Below are positions 56,175 through 64,000 of a DNA stretch of 64,000 nucleotides, piece by piece. This DNA comes from Evansella sp. LMS18 (GTDB taxonomy: Bacteria > Bacillota > Bacilli > Bacillales > Salisediminibacteriaceae), in assembly GCF_024362785.1 (NCBI RefSeq), contig NZ_CP093301.1:1860001-1924000 (forward strand). Reading direction: 5' to 3'. A model generated the notes under the pieces. That model was not told where the DNA came from. It saw only the letters and a program-made list of their open reading frames with translations, and made no database searches. How positions within the stretch are numbered: position 1 is the stretch's first letter; each line of letters opens with the position of its first letter. Both the position numbers and the translations under genes were made by a program.

Positions 56175-57332
56175 CTAACCTAATAACCCTTCTTTTATCT
56201 CTCTTACTGCATTTATAAATGTATCAATTTCCTCTTCTGTGTTATAAGTCCCAAAGCTTACTCTGACTAACCCCGTCTCTCCTGTACCACACGAGTCATG
56301 GGCTAATGGAGAACAATGAAGGCCCGCCCGGACAGCTATCCCATAATGTTCATCAAGTATCATTGCCATTTCATGTACGTCGATTCCTGGTATTCGAAAC
56401 GCTACTACACCTAGCCGCTCTTCTTCCTTACCTGGACCGAAAAGTTCCGTTTCATTTATTCCTTCCAATTTTTCAATACAATAGGCTGCCAGTTTCCTTT
56501 CATGCTCATAAATCAATGTTGTACCTTTGCTTAAGACCTCTTCTATTCCTTTTAACAGCCCAGCAATTCCGGGAGTATTCAATGTTCCGCTCTCCCAGCC
56601 TGCCGGCCACTCCTCAGGCTGTTTTACATCCTCGGAATGGCTGCCTGTACCACCGGTGATTAATGGCCTCAGGGAAGTGACTGAAGACTGTACAATCAAA
56701 ACCCCTGTCCCCTGAGGCCCCATCAGCCCTTTATGACCTGGAAAGGCCAGCATATCAATATGGCACTCCTTCATATTAATTGATAATACACCTGCTGTCT
56801 GAGAAGCATCTACCAGAAAATAAGCAGGGTGGTCCTTCAGCACCTCCCCCCAGTTTTCTATAGGCAGTATTGTTCCTGTAAGATTAGAGCCATGGGTAAC
56901 CGCTACCAGCTTAGTTTGACTTGTTAATGCTGAAGCCAGCTGTTCTGTTGAAATGCGGCCATCTCCATCCCCATTCAGGTATATGATTTTGACGCCTTTT
57001 TCTTCTGCTAATCTTTCCAGCGGCCTGCGCACCGAGTTGTGCTCATAACTCGTGGTTATTACCTCATCACCCTCGGAAAACTCCAGTCCTTGTATTGCCT
57101 GGTTTAAAGCTGTTGTAGCATTTTGCGAAAACAGAACTCGTTCGTGCCGGTCAGCATGAAACATATCAGCCAGTTGCTTTCGTGTTTTTTCTATGACTGC
57201 TGCAGCCTGCCTTGATAAGGCATGACCGCCCCTCCCCGGGTTAGCTCCATAATTACTAACGGCTTCAGCCATAGCTTTGGCAACTCCCTCAGGTTTTGGA
57301 AAACTGGAAGCTGCCTGGTCAAAATAAATCAT
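56175..57332 (-). CDS. Class V aminotransferase, cysteine desulfurase-like
   Basis: 385 residues. PLP fold type I: MIYFDQAASSFPKPEGV opening, TTALNQAI and TSYEHNS for phosphate binding, the PLP Asp in YFLVDASQTAG, and the Schiff-base Lys in AFPGHKGLMGPQG. The candidate catalytic Cys is in GLHCSPLAH, on a short loop as in SufS-type enzymes. It likely takes sulfur from cysteine, but the protein stands apart from suf and isc genes, so the acceptor is unknown. Found in this neighbourhood in several Bacilli. GGAAGTGATAAA precedes the ATG. Confidence 0.88.
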   Translation of the reverse strand: MIYFDQAASSFPKPEGVAKAMAEAVSNYGANPGRGGHALSRQAAAVIEKTRKQLADMFHADRHERVLFSQNATTALNQAIQGLEFSEGDEVITTSYEHNSVRRPLERLAEEKGVKIIYLNGDGDGRISTEQLASALTSQTKLVAVTHGSNLTGTILPIENWGEVLKDHPAYFLVDASQTAGVLSINMKECHIDMLAFPGHKGLMGPQGTGVLIVQSSVTSLRPLITGGTGSHSEDVKQPEEWPAGWESGTLNTPGIAGLLKGIEEVLSKGTTLIYEHERKLAAYCIEKLEGINETELFGPGKEEERLGVVAFRIPGIDVHEMAMILDEHYGIAVRAGLHCSPLAHDSCGTGETGLVRVSFGTYNTEEEIDTFINAVREIKEGLLG

Positions 57333-57430
57333 TTTATCACTTCCTGACTACGTCTTCCCCCTACTTTAGTTACGCGGGAAAAACGATGTTGTTAAAAAGG
57401 CGACCATCGTGTTGGATGGTCACCAGCTTC

Positions 57431-58279
57431 TTAGTCTTCTTCCTTTTCCAGAAGCTCTAAAATTCGCTCCAGGTCTTCATCAGAGAAAAATTCTATTTCA
57501 ATCTTCCCCTTCTTCTTCCCCTTTTTTATCTGGACATTTGTGCCAAAAAAGTTTTTCAGGTTTGATTCTCTTTCACGGAGAAATGGAGAAAGGTTTTTCT
57601 TCTCTTTTGTTTCACGTGGAACATCCTTGTTCATTTGCTGGACCATTTCTTCCAGCTGCCTTACACTCAGTCTCTCATTGATAACCTTTTGGATAAGAGA
57701 CGTCAGTTTTTCTTTCTTTTTTAAACCCAGTAAAGCGCGGCCGTGCCCCATTGACAGCTTGCCATCCCCGATAAACTCCTGTGCAATCTGGGGAAGCTGC
57801 AATAAGCGGACATGATTCGCTACATGTGGTCTGCTTTTTCCGAGTTTTCTAGCCAGTTCTTCCTGCGTCACCTGCAAGTGTTCCATCAACTTCTGATAAG
57901 CTCTGGCTTCTTCAAGAGGGTTTAAATCTTCCCGCTGTAAGTTTTCGATTAAAGCAATTTCCATCATCTGATTTTCCGTTAATTCTCTAACAACGGCCGG
58001 AACCGTTTTAAGCTTAGCAGCTTTAGCTGCCCTGAATCTTCTTTCTCCTGTGACAATTTCATATCCCTTTATACTTTTCCGTACGATGAGAGGCTGAAGT
58101 ATACCATGCTGCTCTATGGAAACTTTCAGTTCTTCGATAGCCTCCTGCTCGAATACTTTTCTCGGCTGGTAAGGATTTGGCCTCATCTCAGATATTTTAA
58201 TTTCCTGGACCTGTCCTTCTTTGTCATTGGAAGCTTCCGGAAAAAGGGCACCGATGCCTTTCCCTAAACCTCTAGCCAT
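57431..58279 (-). CDS. parB: Chromosome partitioning protein ParB (Spo0J)
   Basis: 282 residues. N-terminal extension, CTP-binding ParB/Srx domain with GERRFRAAK (about residue 80), IENLQREDLNPLEEA, then a helix-turn-helix (TQEELARKLGKSRPHVANH), and a C-terminal dimer domain. It loads at parS sites, spreads as a CTP-driven clamp and recruits SMC; with Soj it controls initiation. An in-gene parS is at 57608. The gene overlaps soj by 8 nt. The start ATG follows GGAAGTGATAAGCC. Confidence 0.96.
   Translation of the reverse strand: MARGLGKGIGALFPEASNDKEGQVQEIKISEMRPNPYQPRKVFEQEAIEELKVSIEQHGILQPLIVRKSIKGYEIVTGERRFRAAKAAKLKTVPAVVRELTENQMMEIALIENLQREDLNPLEEARAYQKLMEHLQVTQEELARKLGKSRPHVANHVRLLQLPQIAQEFIGDGKLSMGHGRALLGLKKKEKLTSLIQKVINERLSVRQLEEMVQQMNKDVPRETKEKKNLSPFLRERESNLKNFFGTNVQIKKGKKKGKIEIEFFSDEDLERILELLEKEED
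57608..57623. other. parS site inside parB
   Basis: TGTTTCACGTGGAACA has one mismatch to the palindromic parS consensus TGTTTCACGTGAAACA. The opposite strand reads TGTTCCACGTGAAACA, the form I recall from within B. subtilis spo0J. Its position inside the coding frame is conserved. Confidence 0.93.
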
Positions 58280-59033
58280 GGCTTATCACTTCCTTTGCTA
58301 ACTCAGAGTATACCTCAGCTCCACGGGACTTAGGATCATATGTAATGATCGGTTCACCATGGCTCGGAGCTTCACCGAGCCGGACATTTCGGGGGATAAT
58401 AGTGTTAAGCACCTTCTCCCGAAAGTACTTTTTAACTTCCTCTATAACCTGAATGCCCAGATTCGTCCTGGCATCAAGCATAGTCAGTAATACACCTTCA
58501 ATTTCAAGTTCATGATTTAAATGTTTTTGCACGAGTCGGACCGTATTCAATAATTGACTTAAACCTTCCAGAGCGTAGTATTCACATTGTACGGGAATTA
58601 ATACTGCATCTGATGCTGTGAGAGAATTAATTGTCAATAATCCAAGTGACGGCGGGCAATCAATGACTATATAATCAAACTCGTCTTTCACTTGTTCAAT
58701 AGCCCTTTTCAGCCTGACTTCCCTGGAAATGGTAGGAACAAGTTCAATTTCCGCGCCAGCCAGCTGTATCGTCGAAGGCAGCAAAAATAAGTTTTCCACA
58801 TTGGTCGGCAGGATAACATTTTTTGCTTTTTCATCTTCTACAAGGACATTATAAATACAGAGGTCTACATCTCCTTTATCAATTCCGACTCCGCTTGTAG
58901 TGTTCCCCTGCGGGTCGATATCAATGATAAGAGTTCTCTTTCCAATATCAGCGAGACACGCACTTAGATTTACGGCAGTTGTAGTTTTCCCCACTCCTCC
59001 CTTTTGATTTGCTATGGCGATAACTCTTCCCAT
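58272..59033 (-). CDS. soj: Chromosome partitioning ATPase ParA (Soj)
   Basis: 253 residues. Deviant Walker A KGGVGKTTT at the N-terminus (residues 11-19), switch I region DIDPQGN, Walker B-type VIDCPPSLG, and DNA-binding basic residues near the C-terminus. The ATP-bound dimer sits on DNA and interacts with DnaA and ParB. First gene of the soj-parB pair; GGTAGGTGAGAAA precedes the ATG. Preceded by a long gene-free stretch rather than directly by noc. Confidence 0.97.
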   Translation of the reverse strand: MGRVIAIANQKGGVGKTTTAVNLSACLADIGKRTLIIDIDPQGNTTSGVGIDKGDVDLCIYNVLVEDEKAKNVILPTNVENLFLLPSTIQLAGAEIELVPTISREVRLKRAIEQVKDEFDYIVIDCPPSLGLLTINSLTASDAVLIPVQCEYYALEGLSQLLNTVRLVQKHLNHELEIEGVLLTMLDARTNLGIQVIEEVKKYFREKVLNTIIPRNVRLGEAPSHGEPIITYDPKSRGAEVYSELAKEVISHG

Positions 59034-59580
59034 TTTCTCACCTACCTGCTTTCTTGTATCTTCTATGTTTACTTTTAAACTGCTAAACTATTGTTTTTTT
59101 ATTATGTTTCTTTCTGACTGAAAATTCAGGACTGCTATTTATTTTACCATGAAAAAGCCAATCGGACCTGCTGGAAAAGCAATTTTTAACTAAATTGTCC
59201 TTTTGTCTTAGATTTATGGCTTACTCCATGCCTGACGGATACCAGCCCATACCTCCGGCAGCTGTTTCCCACAGCCAGGGGTGGTAAAACCTTTATGTTG
59301 TCCAATTGAAGATATGTTCTTACTTTTATCTCATAAAGAAAACCCGCCAATTGGCGAGCCTTATTAATAGGTATCTTCGGCAAAGTTTCTCAAACCCTTG
59401 GAGAATGCTTACTTTTTAAGAAAACAGCCAATCAAGTATTTAGACGGAAAAATACCGGTTAATTAATACCCGAAAACTTCCCCTTATCCAATTTCAACTG
59501 TGTCAAATCAGCTTCTTTGCAAAAATTATAAAATAATGCATTCACTGTGATGAGTGAATGCATGAATTATGTTATGTTAA
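59034..59580. other. Gene-free stretch between soj and noc
   Basis: 547 bases. The part 59200-59300 is more GC-rich and patterned than its flanks, and has local dyads such as CTGT/ACAG (in GCTGTTTCCCACAGC). A 65-codon minus-strand frame (59186-59383) crosses it without a ribosome binding site. A hairpin CTCGCCAATTGGCGGG with T-rich tail lies at about 59344-59362. It may be a relic or a structured transcript; I cannot identify it. Confidence 0.4.
59521..59562 (-). terminator. Terminator of noc
   Basis: Minus strand TGCATTCACT pairs with AGTGAATGCA around a 6-nt loop, then TTATTTTATAATTTTT, 19 nt after the stop. Confidence 0.88.
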
Positions 59581-60426
59581 TTATGATTTCGGAATACGTA
59601 TTGTAAATTGATAATAGTCGTCATGCTCTTCTTCAGCCGTATCGATATCAAGCCCTGTCTGAACTACCATATCAACAGATTTTCGAATTGTATTCATTGC
59701 AAGCCTGGTATCCTTTGAAACACTTTTACGTATAGGCTTCTTTTTCTTAGGCTTGTCTTCTTTTAGTTTTTTAATGAATTCCTCTGTTTGTTTTACGTTC
59801 AACTCATCAGTAAGGATTTTATTTAATACCTTCTCCTGCTGTTCCGCTTCTTTTAATCCGATCAGCGCCCGGGCATGCCTTTCTGTTATCGACCTGTCAA
59901 GAAGCGCCTCCTGAACAGACTGCGGAAGGTTCAGCAGTCTTAATTTATTGGCTATAGTTGATTGTCCTTTCCCAAGCCGCTGAGCTAAGCTTTCCTGAGT
60001 AAGGTTATGGATTTCAATAAGTTTTGCATATGCTGCTGCTTCTTCTATAGAGGTTAACCCTTCACGCTGCAGGTTTTCAATTAGGGCAACAGAGGCTGTC
60101 TGGGAATCGTTAAAATTTTTAATTATAGCTGGTATATTTTCCCATCCGAGCGTCTGGACTGCCCTCCATCTTCTCTCCCCTGCAATTATTTCATACTGGC
60201 CATCCTGCTCCCTGACAACAATTGGCTGAATAATGCCATGTGTCTTAATTGTCTGTGCCAGTTCTTCAATTTTTTCCTCCTGGAACACTGTCCTGGGCTG
60301 GAAACGGTTTGGTTTGATTTCGGAAACTGGAATTTCATGGACCTGCTCTTTATCTATATCCAGCTTTTCTTCGTTTTCTCCAGCTTTATCATTAAACCCA
60401 AATAGTCTTGAGATAGATTGTTTCAT
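59581..60426 (-). CDS. noc: Nucleoid occlusion protein Noc
   Basis: 281 residues. It begins [14 protein letters not shown], the amphipathic membrane-binding helix of Noc that is absent from ParB. CTP-binding domain with GERRWRAVQ (about residue 85), [15 protein letters not shown], then HTH with [14 protein letters not shown], and a C-terminal dimer domain ending [11 protein letters not shown]. It binds NBS sites over the chromosome and stops Z-ring assembly there. Start at 60426 chosen for AGGTGG spacing of 7 nt; a GTG two codons earlier is too close. Its leader holds the structured RNA at 60457-60615. Confidence 0.95.
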   Translation of the reverse strand: MKQSISRLFGFNDKAGENEEKLDIDKEQVHEIPVSEIKPNRFQPRTVFQEEKIEELAQTIKTHGIIQPIVVREQDGQYEIIAGERRWRAVQTLGWENIPAIIKNFNDSQTASVALIENLQREGLTSIEEAAAYAKLIEIHNLTQESLAQRLGKGQSTIANKLRLLNLPQSVQEALLDRSITERHARALIGLKEAEQQEKVLNKILTDELNVKQTEEFIKKLKEDKPKKKKPIRKSVSKDTRLAMNTIRKSVDMVVQTGLDIDTAEEEHDDYYQFTIRIPKS

Positions 60427-60456
60427 TGCCACACCACCTTAGGAAAATGCCTCTGT

Positions 60457-60501
60457 ATAAAAATCCTGCTTTAGCAGAATGAACCCACTGATTGAAGCAG
60501 G
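60457..60501 (-). terminator. Terminator between the structured RNA and noc
   Basis: Minus strand CCTGCTT pairs with AAGCAGG across a 23-nt loop and is followed by ATTTTTATA. It lies 31 nt before the noc start codon, so it would end the upstream RNA or attenuate noc. Confidence 0.7.
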
Positions 60502-60525
60502 AAATTTGGGAGTCTTACTTATTTA

Positions 60526-60615
60526 TAGCACTGGTAAGCTTCAACGGGTGTTGCACCTGGCTGGGGAGTAAAGCCCCCTTACTTCGCCCGTCCCTCTCCT
60601 GCTTTTACAGTGCTA
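60526..60615 (-). ncRNA. Strongly structured RNA in the noc leader, class unknown
   Basis: A 90-base minus-strand segment closed by an 8-bp stem TAGCACTG/CAGTGCTA. Inside it a second helix GTAAAAGC/GCTTAC continues the stem, then ACGGG pairs with CCCGT, enclosing two hairpins: AGTAA-GGGGGC-TTTACT (or the alternative GGGG/CCCC) and GGTG-CAA-CACC. This nested multi-branch design, followed by a terminator and then noc, is what a riboswitch or attenuator looks like. I do not recognise c-di-AMP, T-box, ZTP, THF, preQ1, glycine or cobalamin motifs in it. It may also be an independent small RNA. No binding partner can be inferred. Confidence 0.6.
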
Positions 60616-60699
60616 TATTTCTGGCAGTATTATATTAATTACCTATATTATACTATACACCAATGAAGTAAGAGGCTTTAAATAATAAATTTTAAAAAT

Positions 60700-60715
60700 T
60701 GTTTCACGTGAAACA
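60700..60715. other. parS site between rsmG and noc
   Basis: TGTTTCACGTGAAACA is a perfect 16-base palindrome and exact match to the parS consensus. It lies just after the rsmG stop codon, upstream of the noc leader RNA. Confidence 0.96.
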
Positions 60716-60720
60716 GATAT

Positions 60721-61434
60721 TTATAAAGGTTCTTTATTTGGTGTTCCTGCTTTTCTTGGATATTGCTTTGGAGTTTTTCTCACTTTAGCAACTTTAACGA
60801 TCGAGCGTTCACTGTTTTCAGAAGGTAAGCGAAAGGTGTCGACTGTCTTCAGTTCTCCTCCCAGTAATTCAAAGGCATTTCCAGCATCATTAATTTCTTC
60901 CTGTGCCCCTGCGCCTTTCATTGCTATGAAGTACCCTTCCTTTTTCACGAGAGGAAGACATAACTCTGAAAGGACAGGCAGTCTTGCTACAGCTCTGGCC
61001 ATGGCAATATCATAATGTTCACGATGGCTTTTATTTTTACCAAACAACTCCGCCCGGTCATGAATAAACGCTACTCCTTTTAAATTCAACACGGAAGCAA
61101 GCTCATTTAAAAAAGTAATCCGCTTATTTAAGGAGTCCACAATTGTTACATGGAGATCCGGAAACGCTATTTTAAGCGGGATACTCGGAAAGCCGGCTCC
61201 CGCTCCTACGTCTACAATATTTAGCGGCTTGTTAAAGTCATAATAAAAAGCTACAGAAACAGAATCATAAAAATGTTTTAAATATACTTCATTTTTTTCT
61301 GTTATTGCCGTTAGGTTCATTTTCTGATTCCATTCTGTTAATGTTCTGTAATAGCTGTTGTATTGCTCCATCTGCTTTTCTGATAACTCAATCCCTTTTT
61401 CTGCAAGGGCTTCTCTGAATTGATTTTCTTCCAT
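60721..61434 (-). CDS. rsmG: 16S rRNA (guanine-527-N7)-methyltransferase
   Basis: 237 residues, family-typical. SAM-binding motif [16 protein letters not shown] (about residue 70), [14 protein letters not shown], and [15 protein letters not shown] (RsmG signature) are complete. It methylates G527 of 16S rRNA; loss confers low-level streptomycin resistance in other bacteria. It lies 16 nt after mnmG. AAGGTGGTAAAAATTCT precedes the ATG. Confidence 0.97.
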   Translation of the reverse strand: MEENQFREALAEKGIELSEKQMEQYNSYYRTLTEWNQKMNLTAITEKNEVYLKHFYDSVSVAFYYDFNKPLNIVDVGAGAGFPSIPLKIAFPDLHVTIVDSLNKRITFLNELASVLNLKGVAFIHDRAELFGKNKSHREHYDIAMARAVARLPVLSELCLPLVKKEGYFIAMKGAGAQEEINDAGNAFELLGGELKTVDTFRLPSENSERSIVKVAKVRKTPKQYPRKAGTPNKEPL

Positions 61435-61450
61435 AGAATTTTTACCACCT

Positions 61451-63367
61451 TTATTCAGCTAAGGAAGAAGAAGATTCTTCACTGGAGTTGATTTTTTTAA
61501 GTCTTCCCTGCTCCAAATAAACAAGCAGAACAGAAACGTCTGAAGGATTAACTCCGGAAACCCGGGAAGCCTGAGCTACTGATAATGGCTTTACCTCTGC
61601 TAATTTTTGTCTGGCTTCAATTGCCAGTCCGTTTATAGCCGAGTAATCGAGATCCTCAGGCAATTTCTTATTTTCCATTTTTTGCAGTTTCTCTACTTGT
61701 TCCATCTGCTTTGCGATATATCCCTCATATTTTATCTGTATTTCCACTTGTTCCGCAACATCTTCGTTTACAGGTGTTTCCGGCGGCACAAGCTTAGCTA
61801 CATGCTCGTAAGTAATTTCGGGTCTTTTAAGCAGAACAGCCGCATTGATGGCGTCCTTTAGTGCGGCAGTGCCCGCTTCTTCCATAACCTTCTGCGCTTC
61901 ATCGGTCATTTTAATAAATGTATTTTTTAAGCGTTTGATCTCTTTATCGATTTCCCTGTTCTTTTCAAGGAAACGCTCATAGCGGTCTTCGCTTATTAAG
62001 CCAATCTTATGACCAGTTTCGGTCAGCCGGAGGTCCGCATTGTCGTGGCGTAAAAGTAAGCGATACTCCGCTCTCGAAGTTAACAGGCGATATGGTTCGT
62101 TAGTTCCTTTAGTGACAAGGTCATCAATCAGTACGCCAATATAGGCTTCCGATCGGTCTAAAATAAGCGGGTCTTTCCCTTGTACGGAAAGCGCAGCATT
62201 TATGCCAGCCATAACTCCCTGTCCAGCAGCTTCTTCATAGCCGCTTGTACCATTAATCTGTCCTGCTGTAAACAGCCCTTTTATTTTCTTCGTTTCAAGG
62301 GACGGCCAGAGCTGTGTTGGCACCATCGCATCATACTCGATTGCATAGCCGGCACGCATCATCCGGGCATTTTCCAGACCAGGCACGGTTTTTAAAATTT
62401 TCATCTGCACATCTTCCGGCAGACTTGTAGAGAGCCCCTGTACATAAACTTCCTGCGTATTTCTTCCCTCCGGCTCCAGGAACACCTGATGCCGTGGTTT
62501 GTCATTAAACCGGACAATTTTATCCTCAATAGACGGGCAGTAACGTGGGCCTGTTCCTTCAATCATACCTGAATACATTGGGGACCGGTCAAGGTTATTA
62601 TTTATTAAATGATGTGTTTCTTCATTCGTATACGTCAGCCAGCAAGGAAGCTGGTCTGTAATATATTTAGTTGTCTCATAGGAAAATGCCCTCGGAACAT
62701 CATCTCCAGGCTGAATCTCTGTTTTACTGTAATCAATCGTATTGCTATTGACTCTCGGAGGTGTCCCTGTCTTAAAACGAACCATCTCAAAACCAAGGTC
62801 CTGAAGGTGATAGGAAAGATTCACAGAAGGCTGCATATTATTTGGCCCGCTCTCATAAGACAGGTCGCCAATTATTACCTTCCCCCGCAGATAGGTACCA
62901 GTAGTAATAATTACCGTCCTGGCGTTATATTTAGCTCCCGTCTGTGTCACTACCCCTTTTACCTGGCCGTCTTCCACGATAAGTTCTTCCACCATTCCCT
63001 GGCGGAGCATAAGATTTTCCGTTTCTTCAATTGTCTTCTTCATTTCATGCTGATATAAATATTTGTCTGCCTGTGCCCGCAGCGCGCGTACCGCTGGCCC
63101 TTTCCCTGTATTAAGCATTCTCATCTGAATATGAGTCTTATCGATGTTCCGTCCCATTTCACCGCCAAGTGCGTCTATTTCCCGTACTACAATTCCCTTG
63201 GCCGGTCCACCTACGGAAGGGTTGCATGGCATATATGCTACGGCATCCAGATTAAGTGTCAGCATTAAAGTGTCCGCTCCCATTCTGGCTGCGGCAAGGC
63301 CCGCCTCTACACCGGCATGGCCGGCTCCAATCACAATAACGTCGTAGTCTCCGCCGTGATAACTCAT
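61451..63367 (-). CDS. mnmG: tRNA uridine-34 5-carboxymethylaminomethyl modification enzyme MnmG (GidA)
   Basis: 638 residues. FAD fold [21 protein letters not shown] at the start (quoted in part: [12 protein letters not shown]), [11 protein letters not shown], then [32 protein letters not shown]-type motif, and a C-terminal helical domain that contacts MnmE and tRNA. With MnmE it modifies the wobble uridine of several tRNAs. Start ATG at 63367 (MSYHGGDYD) has AAAAGGAG 8 nt before it; a GTG three codons earlier overlaps that site. Confidence 0.97.
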   Translation of the reverse strand: MSYHGGDYDVIVIGAGHAGVEAGLAAARMGADTLMLTLNLDAVAYMPCNPSVGGPAKGIVVREIDALGGEMGRNIDKTHIQMRMLNTGKGPAVRALRAQADKYLYQHEMKKTIEETENLMLRQGMVEELIVEDGQVKGVVTQTGAKYNARTVIITTGTYLRGKVIIGDLSYESGPNNMQPSVNLSYHLQDLGFEMVRFKTGTPPRVNSNTIDYSKTEIQPGDDVPRAFSYETTKYITDQLPCWLTYTNEETHHLINNNLDRSPMYSGMIEGTGPRYCPSIEDKIVRFNDKPRHQVFLEPEGRNTQEVYVQGLSTSLPEDVQMKILKTVPGLENARMMRAGYAIEYDAMVPTQLWPSLETKKIKGLFTAGQINGTSGYEEAAGQGVMAGINAALSVQGKDPLILDRSEAYIGVLIDDLVTKGTNEPYRLLTSRAEYRLLLRHDNADLRLTETGHKIGLISEDRYERFLEKNREIDKEIKRLKNTFIKMTDEAQKVMEEAGTAALKDAINAAVLLKRPEITYEHVAKLVPPETPVNEDVAEQVEIQIKYEGYIAKQMEQVEKLQKMENKKLPEDLDYSAINGLAIEARQKLAEVKPLSVAQASRVSGVNPSDVSVLLVYLEQGRLKKINSSEESSSSLAE

Positions 63368-63463
63368 GAAAATCACTCCTTTTACCCATATGTTGCCCAG
63401 TTTCTACTCACCAGACATTTACTTTCAGCTAGCCTGGGAACCAGCTTATCTGTACTGATTAAT

Positions 63464-64000
63464 TTATTTTCCTAAACAGAATTGAGAAAACAGTTGATCG
63501 ATTAGGCTTTCATGAACACTGTCACCGATAACTTCACCGAGAAGGTCCCATGTTTTCGTAATATCAATTTGAACCATATCCACTGGCATACCTGATTCAA
63601 TAGCCTCAAGAGCGTCGCTTATTGTGTTATGTGCCTGGTTTAGCAAAGCAATATGCCGTGAATTTGATACATACGTTAAATCGCCTGATTCAATACTTCC
63701 AGAGAAAAACAGCTGTTTTATAGCTTCTTCCAATTCCTCCAGACCCTCGTCTTTTAATAAAGAAGTTGTAACTAGCGGCTGTCCCTCTTTTAATTCTTTT
63801 ACTCTGTCCATATCGATGTTCTGAGTCAAATCGGTTTTATTAATAATGATTATCCTGTCCCTGCCTTCACTGATCTTAAATAATTCTTCATCGGCAGGAG
63901 TAAGTTCTTCATTGAAATTCAAAACAAGAAGAACAAGCTCAGCTTCATTTACAAGTTTCCTGGATCTTTCTACCCCTATTTTTTCTACTACATCTTCTGT
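63464..64000 (-). CDS. mnmE: tRNA modification GTPase MnmE, C-terminal part
   Basis: The gene runs off the right edge; 178 residues of the C-terminus are inside. Reading from the edge: [37 protein letters not shown], then the G4 motif NKTD, and the helical C-terminus with [16 protein letters not shown]. The final FCLGK carries the Cys of the C-x-G-K motif needed for the modification reaction. An internal ATG at 63922 is not the true start. The partner MnmG gene follows 96 nt downstream, as in most Firmicutes. Confidence 0.97.
   Translation of the reverse strand, partial: TEDVVEKIGVERSRKLVNEAELVLLVLNFNEELTPADEELFKISEGRDRIIIINKTDLTQNIDMDRVKELKEGQPLVTTSLLKDEGLEELEEAIKQLFFSGSIESGDLTYVSNSRHIALLNQAHNTISDALEAIESGMPVDMVQIDITKTWDLLGEVIGDSVHESLIDQLFSQFCLGK

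Noticed and set aside
59186-59383. 65-codon ORF as a protein gene
   Set aside because: No Shine-Dalgarno sequence, overlaps a hairpin and shows no domain; kept only as an unexplained segment.
63464-63922. Short GTPase-like gene starting at an internal ATG
   Set aside because: The frame stays open to the right edge with residues typical of MnmE, so it is the truncated end of mnmE and not a separate gene.

Overview
The window looks like the origin-proximal part of a chromosome from a Bacillaceae bacterium, probably a halo-alkaliphilic relative of Bacillus (Evansella, Salipaludibacillus or Alkalihalobacillus type). The right half (about 32.8-64 kb) keeps the gene order known from the left side of the Bacillus subtilis origin: rlmH, CxxH/CxxC protein, yyxA (HtrA), walJ-walI-walH-walK-walR, purA, dnaB, rplI, gdpP, yybS, rpsR, ssb, rpsF, ychF, yyzM, yyaE, yyaC, parB/spo0J, soj, noc, rsmG, mnmG, mnmE. 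Two parS-type sites, sporulation-associated genes, Gram-positive Shine-Dalgarno sequences, lipoproteins, an SLH-anchored exoenzyme and many Asp/Glu-rich surface proteins fit that placement. The genus is an inference from protein character, not a direct observation.

Left edge (1-1.7 kb, minus strand): the start of a Tad/Flp type IVc pilus cluster. It holds a cyclic-di-GMP-I riboswitch leader with an intrinsic terminator, a DUF192 protein, two tandem Flp pilin genes encoding the same 56-residue protein, a prepilin peptidase and the first codons of a TadE-like protein. Pilus production is therefore probably under c-di-GMP control.

Accessory region (2.2-32.8 kb): metabolic and envelope genes in short transcription units, mostly ended by clear hairpins. 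They include a dicarboxylate/glutamate symporter, a surface 5'-nucleotidase with SLH domains, a MerR/TipAS regulator with a 19-bp-spacer promoter, a RocB-like M20 peptidase, a coiled-coil lipoprotein, two MBL/SGNH hydrolases, three orphan peptide-binding lipoproteins without permeases, a MscS channel, an unusual TolB-amidohydrolase fusion, mqo, and ahpCF behind a PerR-type box. At 29.3-31.4 kb sits a plasmid-style type II partition cassette: a ParM-like actin, a ParR-like protein and an iterated upstream site that looks like its centromere.

Core region (32.8-64 kb, nearly all minus strand): cell-wall two-component system WalRK with its accessory proteins, a five-gene tRNA cluster (Glu, fMet, Asp, Phe, Thr), purine synthesis, replication and translation genes, then the chromosome segregation/nucleoid occlusion block and tRNA modification genes. 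Between rsmG and noc there is a perfect parS and, after it, a strongly self-complementary RNA domain followed by a terminator in the noc leader. It matches no riboswitch class I know and is the best candidate in the window for an undescribed element. Two non-coding repeat regions (49.26-49.45 kb and 50.86-51.09 kb) flank ychF.

No CRISPR array, rRNA operon, intact insertion sequence or prophage was seen.
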